Below the pieces are notes generated by a model. The model saw only the letters and a list, made by a program, of their open reading frames with translations. It ran no database searches and was not told where the DNA came from. Positions 33,502-43,672 of a stretch of DNA of 64,000 nt are shown here, one piece after another. Location: contig NC_030824.1 of assembly GCF_001704415.2 (NCBI RefSeq), positions 37,443,022 to 37,507,021 on the forward strand, in the 5' to 3' direction. How positions within the stretch are numbered: the first letter of the stretch is position 1; each line of letters begins with the position of its first letter. The position numbers were made by a program, and so were the translations under genes. This DNA is from Capra hircus (lineage: Eukaryota > Chordata > Mammalia > Artiodactyla > Bovidae).

Positions 33502-34465
33502 CTGAGAAACCTGTATGCAGGTCAAGAAGCAACAGAACTGGACATGGAACAACGTACTGGGTCCAAATTGGGAGAAGAGTATGTAAAGGCTGTATATTGT
33601 TACTCTGTTTATTTAACTTACAAGCAGAGTACATCATGCAAAATGCTGGTGTGGATGAATCACAAGCTGGAATCAAGATTGCTGGGAGAAATATCAATAA
33701 TCTCAAGTATGCAGGTTGACACCACTTTAATGGCAAAAAGCAAACAGCTAAAGAACCTCTTGATGAAGGTGAAAGAAGAGAGTGAAAAAGCTGGTCTAAA
33801 ACTCAACATTCAAAAGACGAAGATCATGGCATCTGGTACCATCACTTCATGGCAATAAATGGGGAAAAAAATGGAAACAGTGGCATATTTTATCTTCCTG
33901 AGCTCCAAAATCACTGTGGATGGTGACTACATCCATGAAATTAAAGACGCTTGTTTCTTGGAAGGAATGCTATGACAAAACTAGACAGTATATTAAAAAG
34001 TAAAGACATCACTTTGCCCACAAAGGAACATACACAGTCAAAGCTATGGTTTCTCCAGTAATCCTGTATCAATGTGAGAATTAGACTGTAATAAGGTTGA
34101 GCGCTAAAGAATTGATTCTTTTGAATCGTGGTGCTGGAGAAGACTTTTGAGAGTCCCTTGGACAACATGGAGATCAAACGAGTCAATCCTAAAGCAAATC
34201 AACCGTGGATGATCACTGGAAGGACTCTGAAGCTGAAGCTGAAGCTCCACTACTTTGGTCAACTGATGCAAGACTCTGTTGGTGGAATAGATTGAAGGCA
34301 AAAGGAGAAGGGCACAGCAGAGGATGAGATGGTGTGATGGCATCACCGACTCAATGGACATGAGTTTGGGTAAACTCGGGAAATAGTGAAGGACACAGAA
34401 GCCTGGCATGCTGTAGTTCATGGGGTCGCAAAAAGTCAGACATGACTTAGTGACTGAAGAACAAC
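33502..34465 (+). mobile_element. BovB LINE, older copy, 5'-truncated
   Basis: Starts in the RT (tgagaaacctgtatgcaggtc), with motif C decayed to YAG plus a frameshift. It continues through AGLKLNIQKTKIMASGTITS to the C-terminal basic region and ends gacttagtgactgaagaacaac. The acaacaaaa-type end and the many indels mark an older BovB subfamily than the aactgaactg-tailed copies. Confidence 0.93.
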
Positions 34466-34477
34466 AAAATATTACAG

Positions 34478-34507
34478 TGTGTATATATATATGTATATAT
34501 ATATACA
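34478..34507. repeat. (TATATG)n AT microsatellite
   Basis: gtgtatatatatatg followed by tatatatatatac, at the junction of BovB and L1 sequence. Confidence 0.9.
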
Positions 34508-34907
34508 ATATCTTTATCCATTACCCCATTAATGGATAGTTAGATTGCTTCCATGTCCTGGCTGTTGTAAATAGTGATGAAATAAACAGTGGGGTGCATG
34601 TATCTTTTACAATTATGGTTTTTGCTGGGTATATGCTGAGTATTGCTGGGTCATATGGATTTCTAATTTAGATTTTTAAGGAATCTCCATAGTGTTCTCC
34701 TTAGTGGCTGTGCCAATTTACATTCCCAACAGCAGTATAGGAGGGTTTCTTTTTCTCCACACTTTCTCAAGCATTTATTGTTTGTAGATTTTTTGACAAT
34801 GCTATTCTTACCATTGTGAAGTGATGCCTCATTTGTAGTTTGGATTAGGATTTCTCTATTAATTAATGATGTTGAGCATCTTTTCAGGTGTTTTTCAACC
34901 AGCTGTT
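34508..34907 (-). mobile_element. L1 3' part of ORF2, old
   Basis: Reversed L1: ggatagttagattgcttcc, gtcctggctgttgtaaatag, ttgctgggtcatatggattt, gtggctgtgccaatttacat, ctccacactttctcaagc and tggattaggatttctct. It is moderately diverged and does not appear to be the missing 3' half of the adjacent L1_BT copy. Confidence 0.92.
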
Positions 34908-35131
34908 AGGGCTTCCCAGGTGGTTCAGTGGGGAAAGAATTCACCTGAAATGCAGGCAATGCAGGCGGATGCAAGTTCGATTCCCAGGTCAGGAAGATCC
35001 TCTGGAGAGGGCATGGCAATCCACTCTTGTATTCCTGCATGGAGAATCCCATGATAGAATCTGGCAGGCTACAATCCACGAGGTCACACAGAGTCAGGCA
35101 CGAATGAAGTGACATAGCATGCATGCACGCA
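34908..35131 (+). mobile_element. Bov-tA SINE
   Basis: Starts agggcttcccaggtgg. The B box is gttcgattcccagg and the tail cagagtcaggcacgaatg, with a gcatgcatgcacgcatg end. A nine-base duplication (gcaggcaat/gcaggcgga region) lengthens the head. Confidence 0.93.
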
Positions 35132-35144
35132 TGACTACTGTGAG

Positions 35145-35281
35145 TGTGGAAGTGGAAGCGTTAGTTGCTCTTTTATGTCCAACTCTTTTCAACCTCATCG
35201 ACTGTAGCCAGCCAGATTCCTCTGTTCATGGAATTCTCCAGGCAGTAATCTGGAATGGGTTGCCATTCCCTTCTCCAGTGA
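35145..35281 (-). mobile_element. Bov-A half SINE
   Basis: The reversed BovB-derived half only: agttgctcttttatgtccaac to gccattcccttctccagtg. The tRNA-like head is absent. Confidence 0.88.
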
Positions 35282-35285
35282 ATCT

Positions 35286-35442
35286 AATTTTGTTTCATTG
35301 ACTACACTAAAATCTTTGACTGTGTAGATCACAACAAATTGTGGAAAATTCTTAAAGAGGTGGGAATTGCAGACCACTTTACCTGCCTCCTGAGAAACCT
35401 GTATGCAGGTCAACAAGCAACAGTTAGAACTGGACATGGAGA
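35286..35442 (+). mobile_element. BovB RT fragment fused to L1
   Basis: About 155 bp of BovB spanning RT motif A (FIDYTKIFDCVDH in translation) through NLYAGQQATVRTGHG. It stops abruptly mid-domain at gaactggacatgga, where L1 sequence begins. There is no 3' tail, so the right edge is a break rather than an insertion end. Confidence 0.9.
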
Positions 35443-37147
35443 ATCCTTGCATCCCTGGGATAAAGCCCACTTGGTCATGGTGTGTTTTTTAATGTGTTGT
35501 TGGATTCTGATTGCTAGAATTTTGTTGAGGATTTTTGCATCTATGTCCATCAGTGATATTGGCCTGTAGTTTTTTTTGTAGTATCTTTGTCCGGTTTTGG
35601 TATTAGGGTGATGGTGGCCTCATAGAATGAGTTGGGAAGTTTACCTTCCTCTGCAATTTTCTGGAAGAGTTTGAGTAGGATAGGTGTTAGCTCTTCTCGA
35701 AATTTTTGGTAGAATTCAGCTGTGAAGCCGTCTGGACCTGGGCTTTTGTTTGCTGGAAGATTTCTGATTAGTTTCAATTTCCATGCTTGTGATGGGTCTG
35801 TTAAGATTTTCTATTTCTTCCTGGTTCAGTTTTGGAATATTGTACTTTTCTAAGAATTTGTCCATTTCTTCCACGTTGTCCATTTTATTGGCATATAATT
35901 GCTGATAGTAGTCTCTTAAGATCCTTTGTATTTCTGTGTTGTCTGTTGTGATCTCTCCATTTTCATTTCTAATTTTGTCGATTTGATTTTTCTCTCTTTG
36001 CTTCTTGATGAGTCTGGCTAATGGTTTGTCAATTTTATTTATCCTTTCAAAGAACCAGCTTTTGGCTTTGTTGATTTTTGCTATGGTCTCTTTTGTTTCT
36101 TTTGCATTTATTTCTGCCCTAATTTTTAAGATTTCTTTCCTTCTACTAACTCTGGGGTTCTCCAGTTCTTCCTTTTCTAGTTGCTTTAGGTGTAGAGTTA
36201 GGTTATTTATTTGACTTTTTTCTTGTTTCTTGAGGTATGCCTGTATTGCTATGAACTTTCCTCTTAGCACTGCTTTTATAGTGTCCCACAGGTTTTGGGT
36301 TGTTGTGTTTTCATTTTCATTCGTTTCTATGCATATTTTGATTTCTTTTTTGATTTCTTCTGTGATTTGTTGGTTATTCAGAAGTGTGTTGTTCAACCTC
36401 CATATGTTGGAATTTTTAATAGTTTTTCTCCTGTAATTGAGATCTAATCTTAATGCATTATGGTCAGAAAAGATGCTTGGAATGATTTTGATTTTTTTTG
36501 AATTTATCAAGGTTAGATTTATGGCCCAGGATGTGATCTATCCTGGAGAAGGTTCCATGAGCACTTGAGAAAAAGGTGAAATTCATTGTTTTGGGGTGAA
36601 ATGTCCTATAGATATCAATTAGGTCTAACTGGTCTATTGTGTCATTTAAAGTTTGAGTTTCTTTGTTAATTTTCTGTTTAGTTGATCTGTCCATAGGTGT
36701 GAGTGGGGTATTAAAGTCTCCCACTATTATTGTGTTACTGTTAATTTCCCCTTTCATACTTGTTAGCATTTGTCTTACATATTGCGGTGCTCCTATATTG
36801 GGTGCATATATATTTATAATTGTTATATCTTCTTCTTGGATTGATCCTTTGATCATTATGTAGTGGCCTTCTTTGTCTCTTTTCACTGCCTTTGTTTTAA
36901 AGTCTATTTTATCAGATATGAGTATTGCTACTCCTGCTTTCTTTTGGTCTCTATTTGCGTGAAATATCTTTTTCCAGCCCTTCACTTTCAGTCTGTATGT
37001 GTCCCTTGTTTTGACCTGGGTCTCTTGTAGGCAGCATATATAGGTATCTTGTTTTTTTATCCATTCAGCCAGTCTTTGCCTTTTGGTTGGGGCATTCAAC
37101 CCATTTACATTTAAGGTAATTATTGATAAGTATGATCCCATTGCCAT
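35443..37147 (-). pseudogene. L1 ORF2 N-terminal part: intact endonuclease, then frameshifted RT start
   Basis: ORF2 of L1 encodes an APE-like endonuclease and RT. From the ATG at 37147 a 227-codon frame shows the endonuclease motifs TLNVNGLN (Asn), LQETQVK (Glu), IINIYAPN, IVGDFNTPL (Asp, Asn), FFSSAHGTFSRIDHILG (Asp, His). The first break is an extra base in the T8 run at 36492-36499. The next frame carries SIFSDHNALRLDLNYRRK and the linker to TSMEIET. A second break near 35769 appears to be a 2-base loss. A third, near 35570-35582, follows KSPGPDGFTAEFYQKF and ATITLIPKPDKD (start of the RT). The catalytic RT aspartates are not included because the element stops at 35443. Confidence 0.94.
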
Positions 37148-37199
37148 TTTCTTTACTGTTTTGGGTTCAGGTTTATATGCCCTTTTTGTGTTTCCTGTC

Positions 37200-38127
37200 T
37201 AGAGAATATCCTTTAGAATTTGTTGGAGAGCTGGTTTGGTGGTGCTGAATTCTCTCAGCTTTTGCTTGTCTGTAAAGCTTTTGATTTCTTCTTCATATTT
37301 GAATGAGATCCTTGCTGGGCACAGTAATCTGGGCTGTAGGTTATTTTCTTTCATCACTTTAAGTATGTCCTGCCATTCCCTCCTGGCCTGAAGAGTTTCT
37401 ATTGAAAGATCAGCTGTTATCCTTATGGGAATCCCCTTGTGTGTTATTTGTTGTTTTTCCCTTGCTGCTTTTAATATTTGTTCTTTGTGTTTGATCTTTG
37501 TTAACTTGATTAATATGTGTCTTGGGGGTGTTTCACCTTGGGTTTATCCTATTTGGAACTCTCTGGGTTTCTTGGACTTGGGTGATTATTTCCTTCCCCA
37601 TTTTAGGGAAGTTCTCAATTATTATCTCCTCAAGTATTTTCTCATGGTCTTTCTTTTTGTCTTCTTCTCCTGGGACTCCTGTAATTCGAATGTTGGAGTG
37701 TTTCATATTGTCCTGGAGGTCTCTGAGATTGTCCTCATTTCTTTTAATTCATTTTTCTTTTTTCCTCTCTGATTCATTTATTTCTACCATTCTATCTTCT
37801 ATTTCACTAATCCTATCTTCTGCCTCCATTATTCTACTATTTGTTGCCTCCAGAGTGTTTCTGATCTCATTTATATATTGTCTTCATTATATATTGACTC
37901 CTTTTTATTTCTTCTAGATCCTTGTTGAAACTTTCTTGCATCTTCTCAATCCTTGTCTCCAGGCTATTTATCTGTGATTCCATTTTGATTTCAAGATTCT
38001 GGATCATTTTCACTATCAATATTCAGAATTCTTTCTCAAGTAGATTCCCTATCTCTTCCTCCTTTGTTTGGTTTGGTGGGCATTTCTCCTGTTCCTTTAC
38101 CTGCTGGGTATTCCTCTGTCTCTTCAT
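37200..38127 (-). pseudogene. L1 ORF1 remnant (RNA-binding protein)
   Basis: ORF1 of L1 makes a trimeric coiled-coil RNA chaperone. The likely start is the ATG at 38127 (MKRQRNTQQVKEQEKC). It meets a stop at 38023-38025 where Arg is expected. A coiled-coil-forming stretch follows (NSLETRIEKMQESFNKDLEE). Further on, NIRITGVPGEEDKKKDHEK and ENFPKMGKE belong to the RRM region, ending at a TGA (37533-37535). One extra base in the G run at 37524-37528 shifts the frame. The C-terminal domain is then readable: RREWQDILKVMKENN, PARISFKYEEEIKS, KLREFSTTKPALQQ, with the natural stop near 37200. Broken but easily recognisable. Confidence 0.9.
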
Positions 38128-38677
38128 CTTGGCTATATTGCTGCGTTTGGTGTGGCCTTTCTATATTCTGGGAATTTGTGGAGTTCTCTTTATTATGGAG
38201 TTTCCTCACTGTGGGCAGGGTTATATCAGTGGCTTGTCAAGGTTTCTTGGTTAGGGAGGCTTGTGTTGGAGTTCTGGTGGGTGGAGCTGGATTTCTTCTC
38301 TCTGGAGTGCAATGCAGTGTCCAGTAATGGGTTATGAGACGTCAGTGGTTTTGGAGTAACTTTGAGCTGCCTTTATATTGAAGCTCAGGGGTGTGTTCCT
38401 GTGTTGCTGGAGAATTTGCATGGTATGTCTTGCTCTGGAACTTGTTGGCCCTTGGGTGGTGCTTGGTTTCAGTGTATGTATGGAGGCATTTGATGAGCTC
38501 CTATTGATTAATGTTCCCTGGATTCAGGAGTTCTCTGATGTTCTCAGGCTTTGGACTTAAGCCTCCTGCTTCTGGTTTTCAGTTTTATTTTTACAGTAGC
38601 CTCAAGACTTCTCCATCTTTACAGCACTGATGATAAAACATCTAGGTTAAAGATTAAAAGTTTCTCCACATTGAGGG

Positions 38678-39100
38678 ACACCCAGAGAGGTTCATTGAGT
38701 TACATGGAGAAGAGAAGAGGGAGGGGGTAGTTAGAGGTGACTGGAATGAGATGAGGTGGGATCAAAAGAGGAGATAGCAAGCTAGACAGTAGTCACTTCC
38801 TTATGTGCATTCCTCAGTCTGGACCGCTCAGAGGTGTTCATGGAGTTATACAGGGAAGAGGAGAGGGAGGAAGTAGACAGAAGTGGCCAGGAGGATAAAA
38901 GAGGGAAATGAAAAGGAGAGAGACAGATCCAGCCAGTAACCAGTTCCCTGAGTGTTCTCCATCGTCTGGAGCACACAGAGATTCACAGAGTTGGGTAGAG
39001 AAGAGAAGGGGGAGGGAAGAGACAGAGGCCACCTGGTGGAGAAAAAGGAGAGTCCAAAGGAGAAGAGAGTGGTTAAGCCAGTAATCTCGCTCTCAGGTAA
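38678..39100 (-). repeat. Three diverged ~147-bp tandem units in the L1 5'UTR
   Basis: Units start near 38678, 38826 and 38971. Each begins with a cacagagattcacagagtt-like sequence (acccagagaggttcattgag; gctcagaggtgttcatggag; gcacacagagattcacagag). A purine-rich gaagagaagagggagg block follows, then an agccagtaacca-like block and a gtctggagc-like end. Confidence 0.85.
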
Positions 39101-39207
39101 AATTGGGTACTGAAGATTGGGTTTTTAAATGTACAAAATTGACAACAGAAACCAAAAAGCAAAGATTAAGAATCTAGAGTAGAGGTTGGATTTTCAAAAA
39201 TACAATA

Positions 39208-39480
39208 TTAAAGAAAAGAAGAAGAAGAAGGAGAAGAAAGGAAAAAAAAACAAAAACAAAGCCACAAGAATTATTAAAAAACAACAACAACCACAAAGAG
39301 AGTATATATGGCAATTGCTTTAAAAAATAGGGTCTTTTTTTTAAAGTAATAGTAGGTTATAAAAATAAAAATTAAAGGAGAAATGGAGGATTTAAAAATT
39401 TAAAAAGGTTAAAAAAAAGAAGAGGAAAAAGAAAAGAAAAAACAATCACACAACAATATCAACAACAACAACAAAAGAAT
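39208..39480. repeat. A-rich/GAA-rich low-complexity tract within the L1 5'UTR
   Basis: Includes gaagaagaagaaggagaag near 39216-39238 and several A runs separated by caa units. It is part of the L1 element. Confidence 0.85.
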
Positions 39481-40783
39481 GATTGTAAAAATAGTAAAGA
39501 TAAATCTGGCCCTTTCTCTGGTGTTGTGGGCAGTGTGGGGTCAATTCCAAGGTGGTTCCCTCTGTTTAACTTCTTCTGTTTGCTGGTATCTTCAGTGTCT
39601 GATTTCTGCCCTGTCATGGGGGGGTGGTGGTGGACACTTTTTTTTTTAGGCTCACTTGTTCAGTCGTGCTGTGGGGAGGGAGGGATGCTGCAAACGAGTA
39701 ACACTGGCCTGTGCTTGCAGTGTCTCAGCTCCACTGGGCCTGCCCCTGCTCGCGGTGCACACCGCTCAGGCTCTACGTTGCTCCACCGGGAACCGTCTCA
39801 GGCCGGCCCTAGGTTGCATGCACCTCTGGTCTAAGCCACTTAGGGTTGGCACTCAGGTAGCCCTCAGAGGCACAGATTTGGTTGGGCCTGCGTTTTGTGC
39901 CCTTCCCAGGTCCGAGTAGCTCAGGTGTTTGGCAAGCACAGTCGTTGCAACTTATCACCTTTCCCGTCTCTGCTGCTCAGATTTCTGGGTGTATCACTGG
40001 CGTCCTTTCTCTGGCAGCTGATGACTGTCCAGAACCCCCAGAAGTCTTAGTTAGCAAAGAAGCCTGCTTGCATTTTGGTAGGTAAAGTCTCTCCAGGGCT
40101 GCGATTGCCCCCTTCCAGCCCTTATGGCTCTGGTTGCCTGTCACCGGAGGGGGATGGTCTGCAGCCGGCTATTTCTGTTCCATCCTTTGTTCTGTGCGTG
40201 GTCCTGGTGGTGTCTTATGTTCGAGCTTTTCGCGTGGTAGCTATCCTACAGTCTGGTTTGCTGGCCCAAGTTAGTTCGCTCTGGTTACACGCGGGGCATT
40301 CCGCCCGAATCTTACAAAGCACTGCAGCCCACGCCTCCCGTGCCTCCCTGCCCAGCCCCCACTTGCTAGTGGCGGATGCAGGCATTTGCGCTGTTTCTCC
40401 GCTTGGGGAGTTACTGTTGGGCTTGTAATCTGTTGGTTTTAATTACTTATTTTTCCTTCCTGTTATGTCGCCCTCTGTGCTTCCAAGGCTCACCACAGAC
40501 TCGGCAGCGAGTGTTTCCTGGTGTTTGGAAACCTCTCTTCTTAAGATTCCCTTCCCGGGACGGAACTCCCTCCCTACCTCCGTTGTCTCCTTTTTCGTCT
40601 TTTATATTTTTTCCTACCTGTTTTTGAAGACAATGATCTGCTTTTCTGGGTGCCTGATGTCCTCTGCCAGCATTCAGAAGTTGTTTTGTGGAATTTACTC
40701 AGCGTTGAAATGTTCTTTTGATGAATTTGTGAGGGAGAAAGTGGTCTCCCCGTCCTATTCCTCTGCCATCTTAGGACTGCCCT

Positions 40784-41513
40784 CAAACTTTTAGAACTTT
40801 TATATTCTGCAGTGTATAGCTATTGCAAATTTCTTATGGGTGCTTTAAGAGATGATAACTGAAAACCAACTACATTTCTTCCTAAAGTATTTATAGTCAG
40901 TTTTTGCCATGTTGAAAAAGGAAGGAGGGGAGATTGACTTTTGTTTTGAAAATAATATAAACAATGATTAGCTGCCTATTTTACTTGTAATATATAATGA
41001 TGAAAGAAAAATAAAGAGTTTTAAGTTGTGATGAATTATTCAGAGATGATCAGTGTAAAACATTGGGGATTTACTTTGACAGAGGCATGTTTTAAACAGC
41101 AGCCCCTGTGAAGACTCCAACTAAAGGCAATAGGGAGTCTTGAAAGGCAAATAACACCAAGTTTCACAAGCAAAAGTGATTAATCATTTAAGCAAGTCCT
41201 GGCCTTGGTTCAGAAGTGGTTGGTTACAAGAGAGTTTGGTTTGGCCCGTGGCTGAGCCCTGAGTTGACTGTTGCATTGAGAAGATGGAGTCTCAGATTTG
41301 CCATCAAGATGTTTTTTTGTCGATTCTTATTAGTTTTCCAGGAAGCAGTAGCTCTGGCTCTTTCTCAGAGGACCTTGACTGCTTGACCTCTACACCCTCT
41401 GGGCTAAAAGCCATTTTAAGAGGCAAGTTTAAATATACATGCTCAAGGCTCAGTGGGAATGTTCTTCATCAATGAGAGAAAATTCCCTGATTCTGTTTTA
41501 TCCATTCTCTGTC
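40784..41513. other. Unique sequence flanking the L1 5' end
   Basis: No repeat recognised. About 41060-41470 is more GC-balanced than its surroundings, but no splice sites or domain support a gene. Confidence 0.5.
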
Positions 41514-41554
41514 CAAAAAACAAAAACAAAAACAAAAACAAAAACAAAAAAAAC
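41514..41554 (+). repeat. (CAAAAA)n simple repeat
   Basis: Six or so caaaaa units ending in a longer A run. It resembles a retrotransposon tail, but no body was recognised to its left. Confidence 0.93.
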
Positions 41555-41977
41555 GTGATACTGGAGCACATGTCTTAATAATTCATAAGGTGAATCACAA
41601 ATATATAGACAAAGTGACTTTGCCATTTATTTTCAATACTGTGAGAACTGGTAATTCAGGACAGAAACAAGTCAAGCAAACTATGTAGAACTTTAAAGTA
41701 TTTATGTTTGTTTGAGGAAAGAAGATGGGGAGATACCAAGTCACATTAATACACAATTGAGAAAAATGCAAATGAAGATTGGATAACAATAAAATCACCT
41801 GTTTTCTTGTACTTTAAGACCATGTTGCCACCAGAAGATTGTTTTCATATTAAAAACAACTAGCTAAACTATGGAGAGTTAGAGATCCTGCTATTTTGGC
41901 AGAAGTGCAATAGTAAACCTGTAGATTTTCTTATACAGGTGAATACTCAGTAGGGTAAAATTGAAATGACTACATGC
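41555..41977. other. Unique sequence
   Basis: Nothing recognised. Confidence 0.5.
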
Positions 41978-42046
41978 AAAATACTGTTCATGGGGTTCTT
42001 AAGGCAAGAACGCAGAAGTGGTTTTCCATTCCCTTCTCCAGTGGAC
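41978..42046 (-). mobile_element. BovB 5'-region fragment
   Basis: tgttcatggggttcttaagg and ggttttccattcccttctcc are the reverse complement of the BovB 5' segment present at about 30213-30283 in the full-length copy (gtccactggaaaaggc to gccatgaacagtatg). Only about 70 bp survive, with no tail. Confidence 0.85.
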
Positions 42047-43494
42047 AAATACCCAAAAAGTATTAACAAAATAATGCAATTCTGAGACTATTGGGGAGAT
42101 GTGGAATTGGGTATCTGTCACTGCAAGTACTTGCTATGGTTCAGTGAATCAAAGTTATGTAAATAAATTTCACTCATTGATAGCTTTGGCTAAAGAAAAC
42201 AAAAAACAAATTTAAAAACATTTAGTTTATAGGGTGTTCTCCTCCCTGAGCCATCCTGCTGAAGGATAGAAATGATAACATTTAAGGAAACAGTCTAGGC
42301 TTTTGCTTTGGGAAAGGTCAGAGGTATAGAAATTTTTCTAAGAACGGAGAAGGTCTATTTGCCTCTGGCCATTGGAGTACATAGGATTGGAGGGAAAGGA
42401 AAACCAACAACAAACTCAGCCTCCAGATAGCTTTCCTGGGGTGTTGATTTCCCCATGCTGATTGTCAATACCTTGTTGCACACCAAGGCCTGGAGAGCAG
42501 AAAACACCCTCTCTTTCATTTTTATCCTTCAAAAGGCCAAACATGCTGTCTTTGGATAGATTTCAATCCTACTTTAATTCATTAAAAATTGAAACAAAAT
42601 CACCATTTACATCTTGACAGCTGGTAGATTTTATGTGTTCTTACCACTCCTGCCAACTAGCAAAAGGTTTCATTCAACTCAGTCACGGATCCTTGGAGAG
42701 CTTCGAGTGTGGAGCCCAACAAAACAGAGTGGTAACAATGGCACAGGAGCTGCAGGCATTGGGGTATTATGCCAAGGCATCGGTGTGTAGGAAGTCATCA
42801 CTTTTTAAAACTTCAGAGAACTGCAACAAAAGAGCTGAGAGGGCTTAGATCATAGGGAGTTTCTGTGCTACTTGGGATAGAAACCTATCAAAATGTTAAT
42901 TATCTTTACATTCTAGATATTTAAACTAAGAAATGTATTTTAGGAGAACACATATAGCAAAGGGAATCTGAGAATTTAATTATCCTCCATTAAAAAAATA
43001 GAGAACAGGATAAGTTGTAATGGGTGGCTAAAAAAAAAAAAAGCAGAATTGGAAACACAGAAGCTCTTAGAATTTAAAATACATTTTTCTTTAAAAAGAA
43101 AAGCTCTAATTTTCTATGAGGATGGGGGTATGTTATGGGTACAGTGGGTATAAAATCATGAGTTATGAGCTTCTTTATGTTATTGGCTTGAAAAAAACAA
43201 CTGAATTAAAATATATGCCCATAAGTGATGACCAATTATAAACTAACTAATTATGGTAAAATTTAGACTCCTCTTTCTTATTGTGATTTTCTGTCGGTTT
43301 GAACAGGATCTTGGTTGATTATAATCAACACTAGCCTTGCAGTGAGAGATAATATGGGAATAAGGTAACTAAGTGTTAATTATATTTCTTAGCCAAGATT
43401 AGTTTACACAGATACCAAATAACATCATGTTGGAGGCCATGTAGCCTGGAATTATAGATCTACTCTAGAAGTCTCATTTCCTAAATTCTTATCA
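42047..43494. other. Unique sequence, no gene seen
   Basis: Includes an A run at 43031-43042. Short frames (for example 42633-42848) have no recognised domain. Confidence 0.5.
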
Positions 43495-43672
43495 TTTTTG
43501 TTTGAGTAGACTGACTTCAAGCAAATTACTTAATCTCTCTACACTTCAGTATCTTTATTTACAAACTAGAATAAAAAATAGTACCTACTTCACTGTTAAT
43601 GTGAAGATCAAATAAGGTAACAATATAAAGTTATACATTATAAGCATTCAAAAATGTTAATTATAATTATTA
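43495..43672 (+). mobile_element. MIR SINE 3' two thirds
   Basis: cttcaagcaaattacttaatc, ctacacttcagtatcttta, agtacctacttcactgttaa and ataagcattcaaaaatgtta follow MIR order through its terminal taattataattatt. Confidence 0.85.

Larger units (their letters stand above)
35443..40783 (-). mobile_element. Cattle-type L1 (L1_BT-like): complete 5' end, ORF1, part of ORF2; 3' half missing
   Basis: Read on the minus strand, the element begins at about 40783 with ggcagtcctaagatggcag, the expected 5' terminus. A long 5'UTR (about 2.65 kb) is followed by ORF1 (about 38127-37200) and ORF2 (from 37147) as far as the early RT region. It ends at 35443 (ctccaggatgcaagg-type region) against BovB sequence. 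Most LINE copies lose their 5' end, but this one keeps it and lacks the rest of ORF2, the 3'UTR and the poly(A) tail, so a later deletion or rearrangement is likely. Low divergence in the endonuclease region suggests it is comparatively young. Confidence 0.95.
38128..40783 (-). promoter_or_regulatory. L1_BT-like 5'UTR with internal promoter region
   Basis: In L1 the 5'UTR carries an internal RNA polymerase II promoter, and an antisense promoter is known for some L1 families. Here the GC- and CpG-rich part is about 39660-40570, the only sizeable such block in the window. Between it and ORF1 lie an A-rich low-complexity stretch (about 39210-39480) and three diverged tandem units of about 147 bp (38678-39100). 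Activity today is unknown. Confidence 0.8.

Noticed and set aside
34508..34907. The missing 3' half of the L1 at 35443-40783
   Set aside because: It is on the correct strand, but more diverged than the L1_BT copy and separated from it by SINE and BovB pieces, so it is better explained as an older independent L1.
37522..38337. Plus-strand frames of 87-131 codons rich in Ser/Phe/Leu
   Set aside because: These are antisense to L1 ORF1 and the 5'UTR. The hydrophobic character comes from reading the coiled-coil codons backwards.
40574..40786. 70-codon basic frame at the L1 5' end (minus strand)
   Set aside because: It lies in the L1 5'UTR in sense orientation. No evidence that it is translated, and it is not the antisense ORF0 position.
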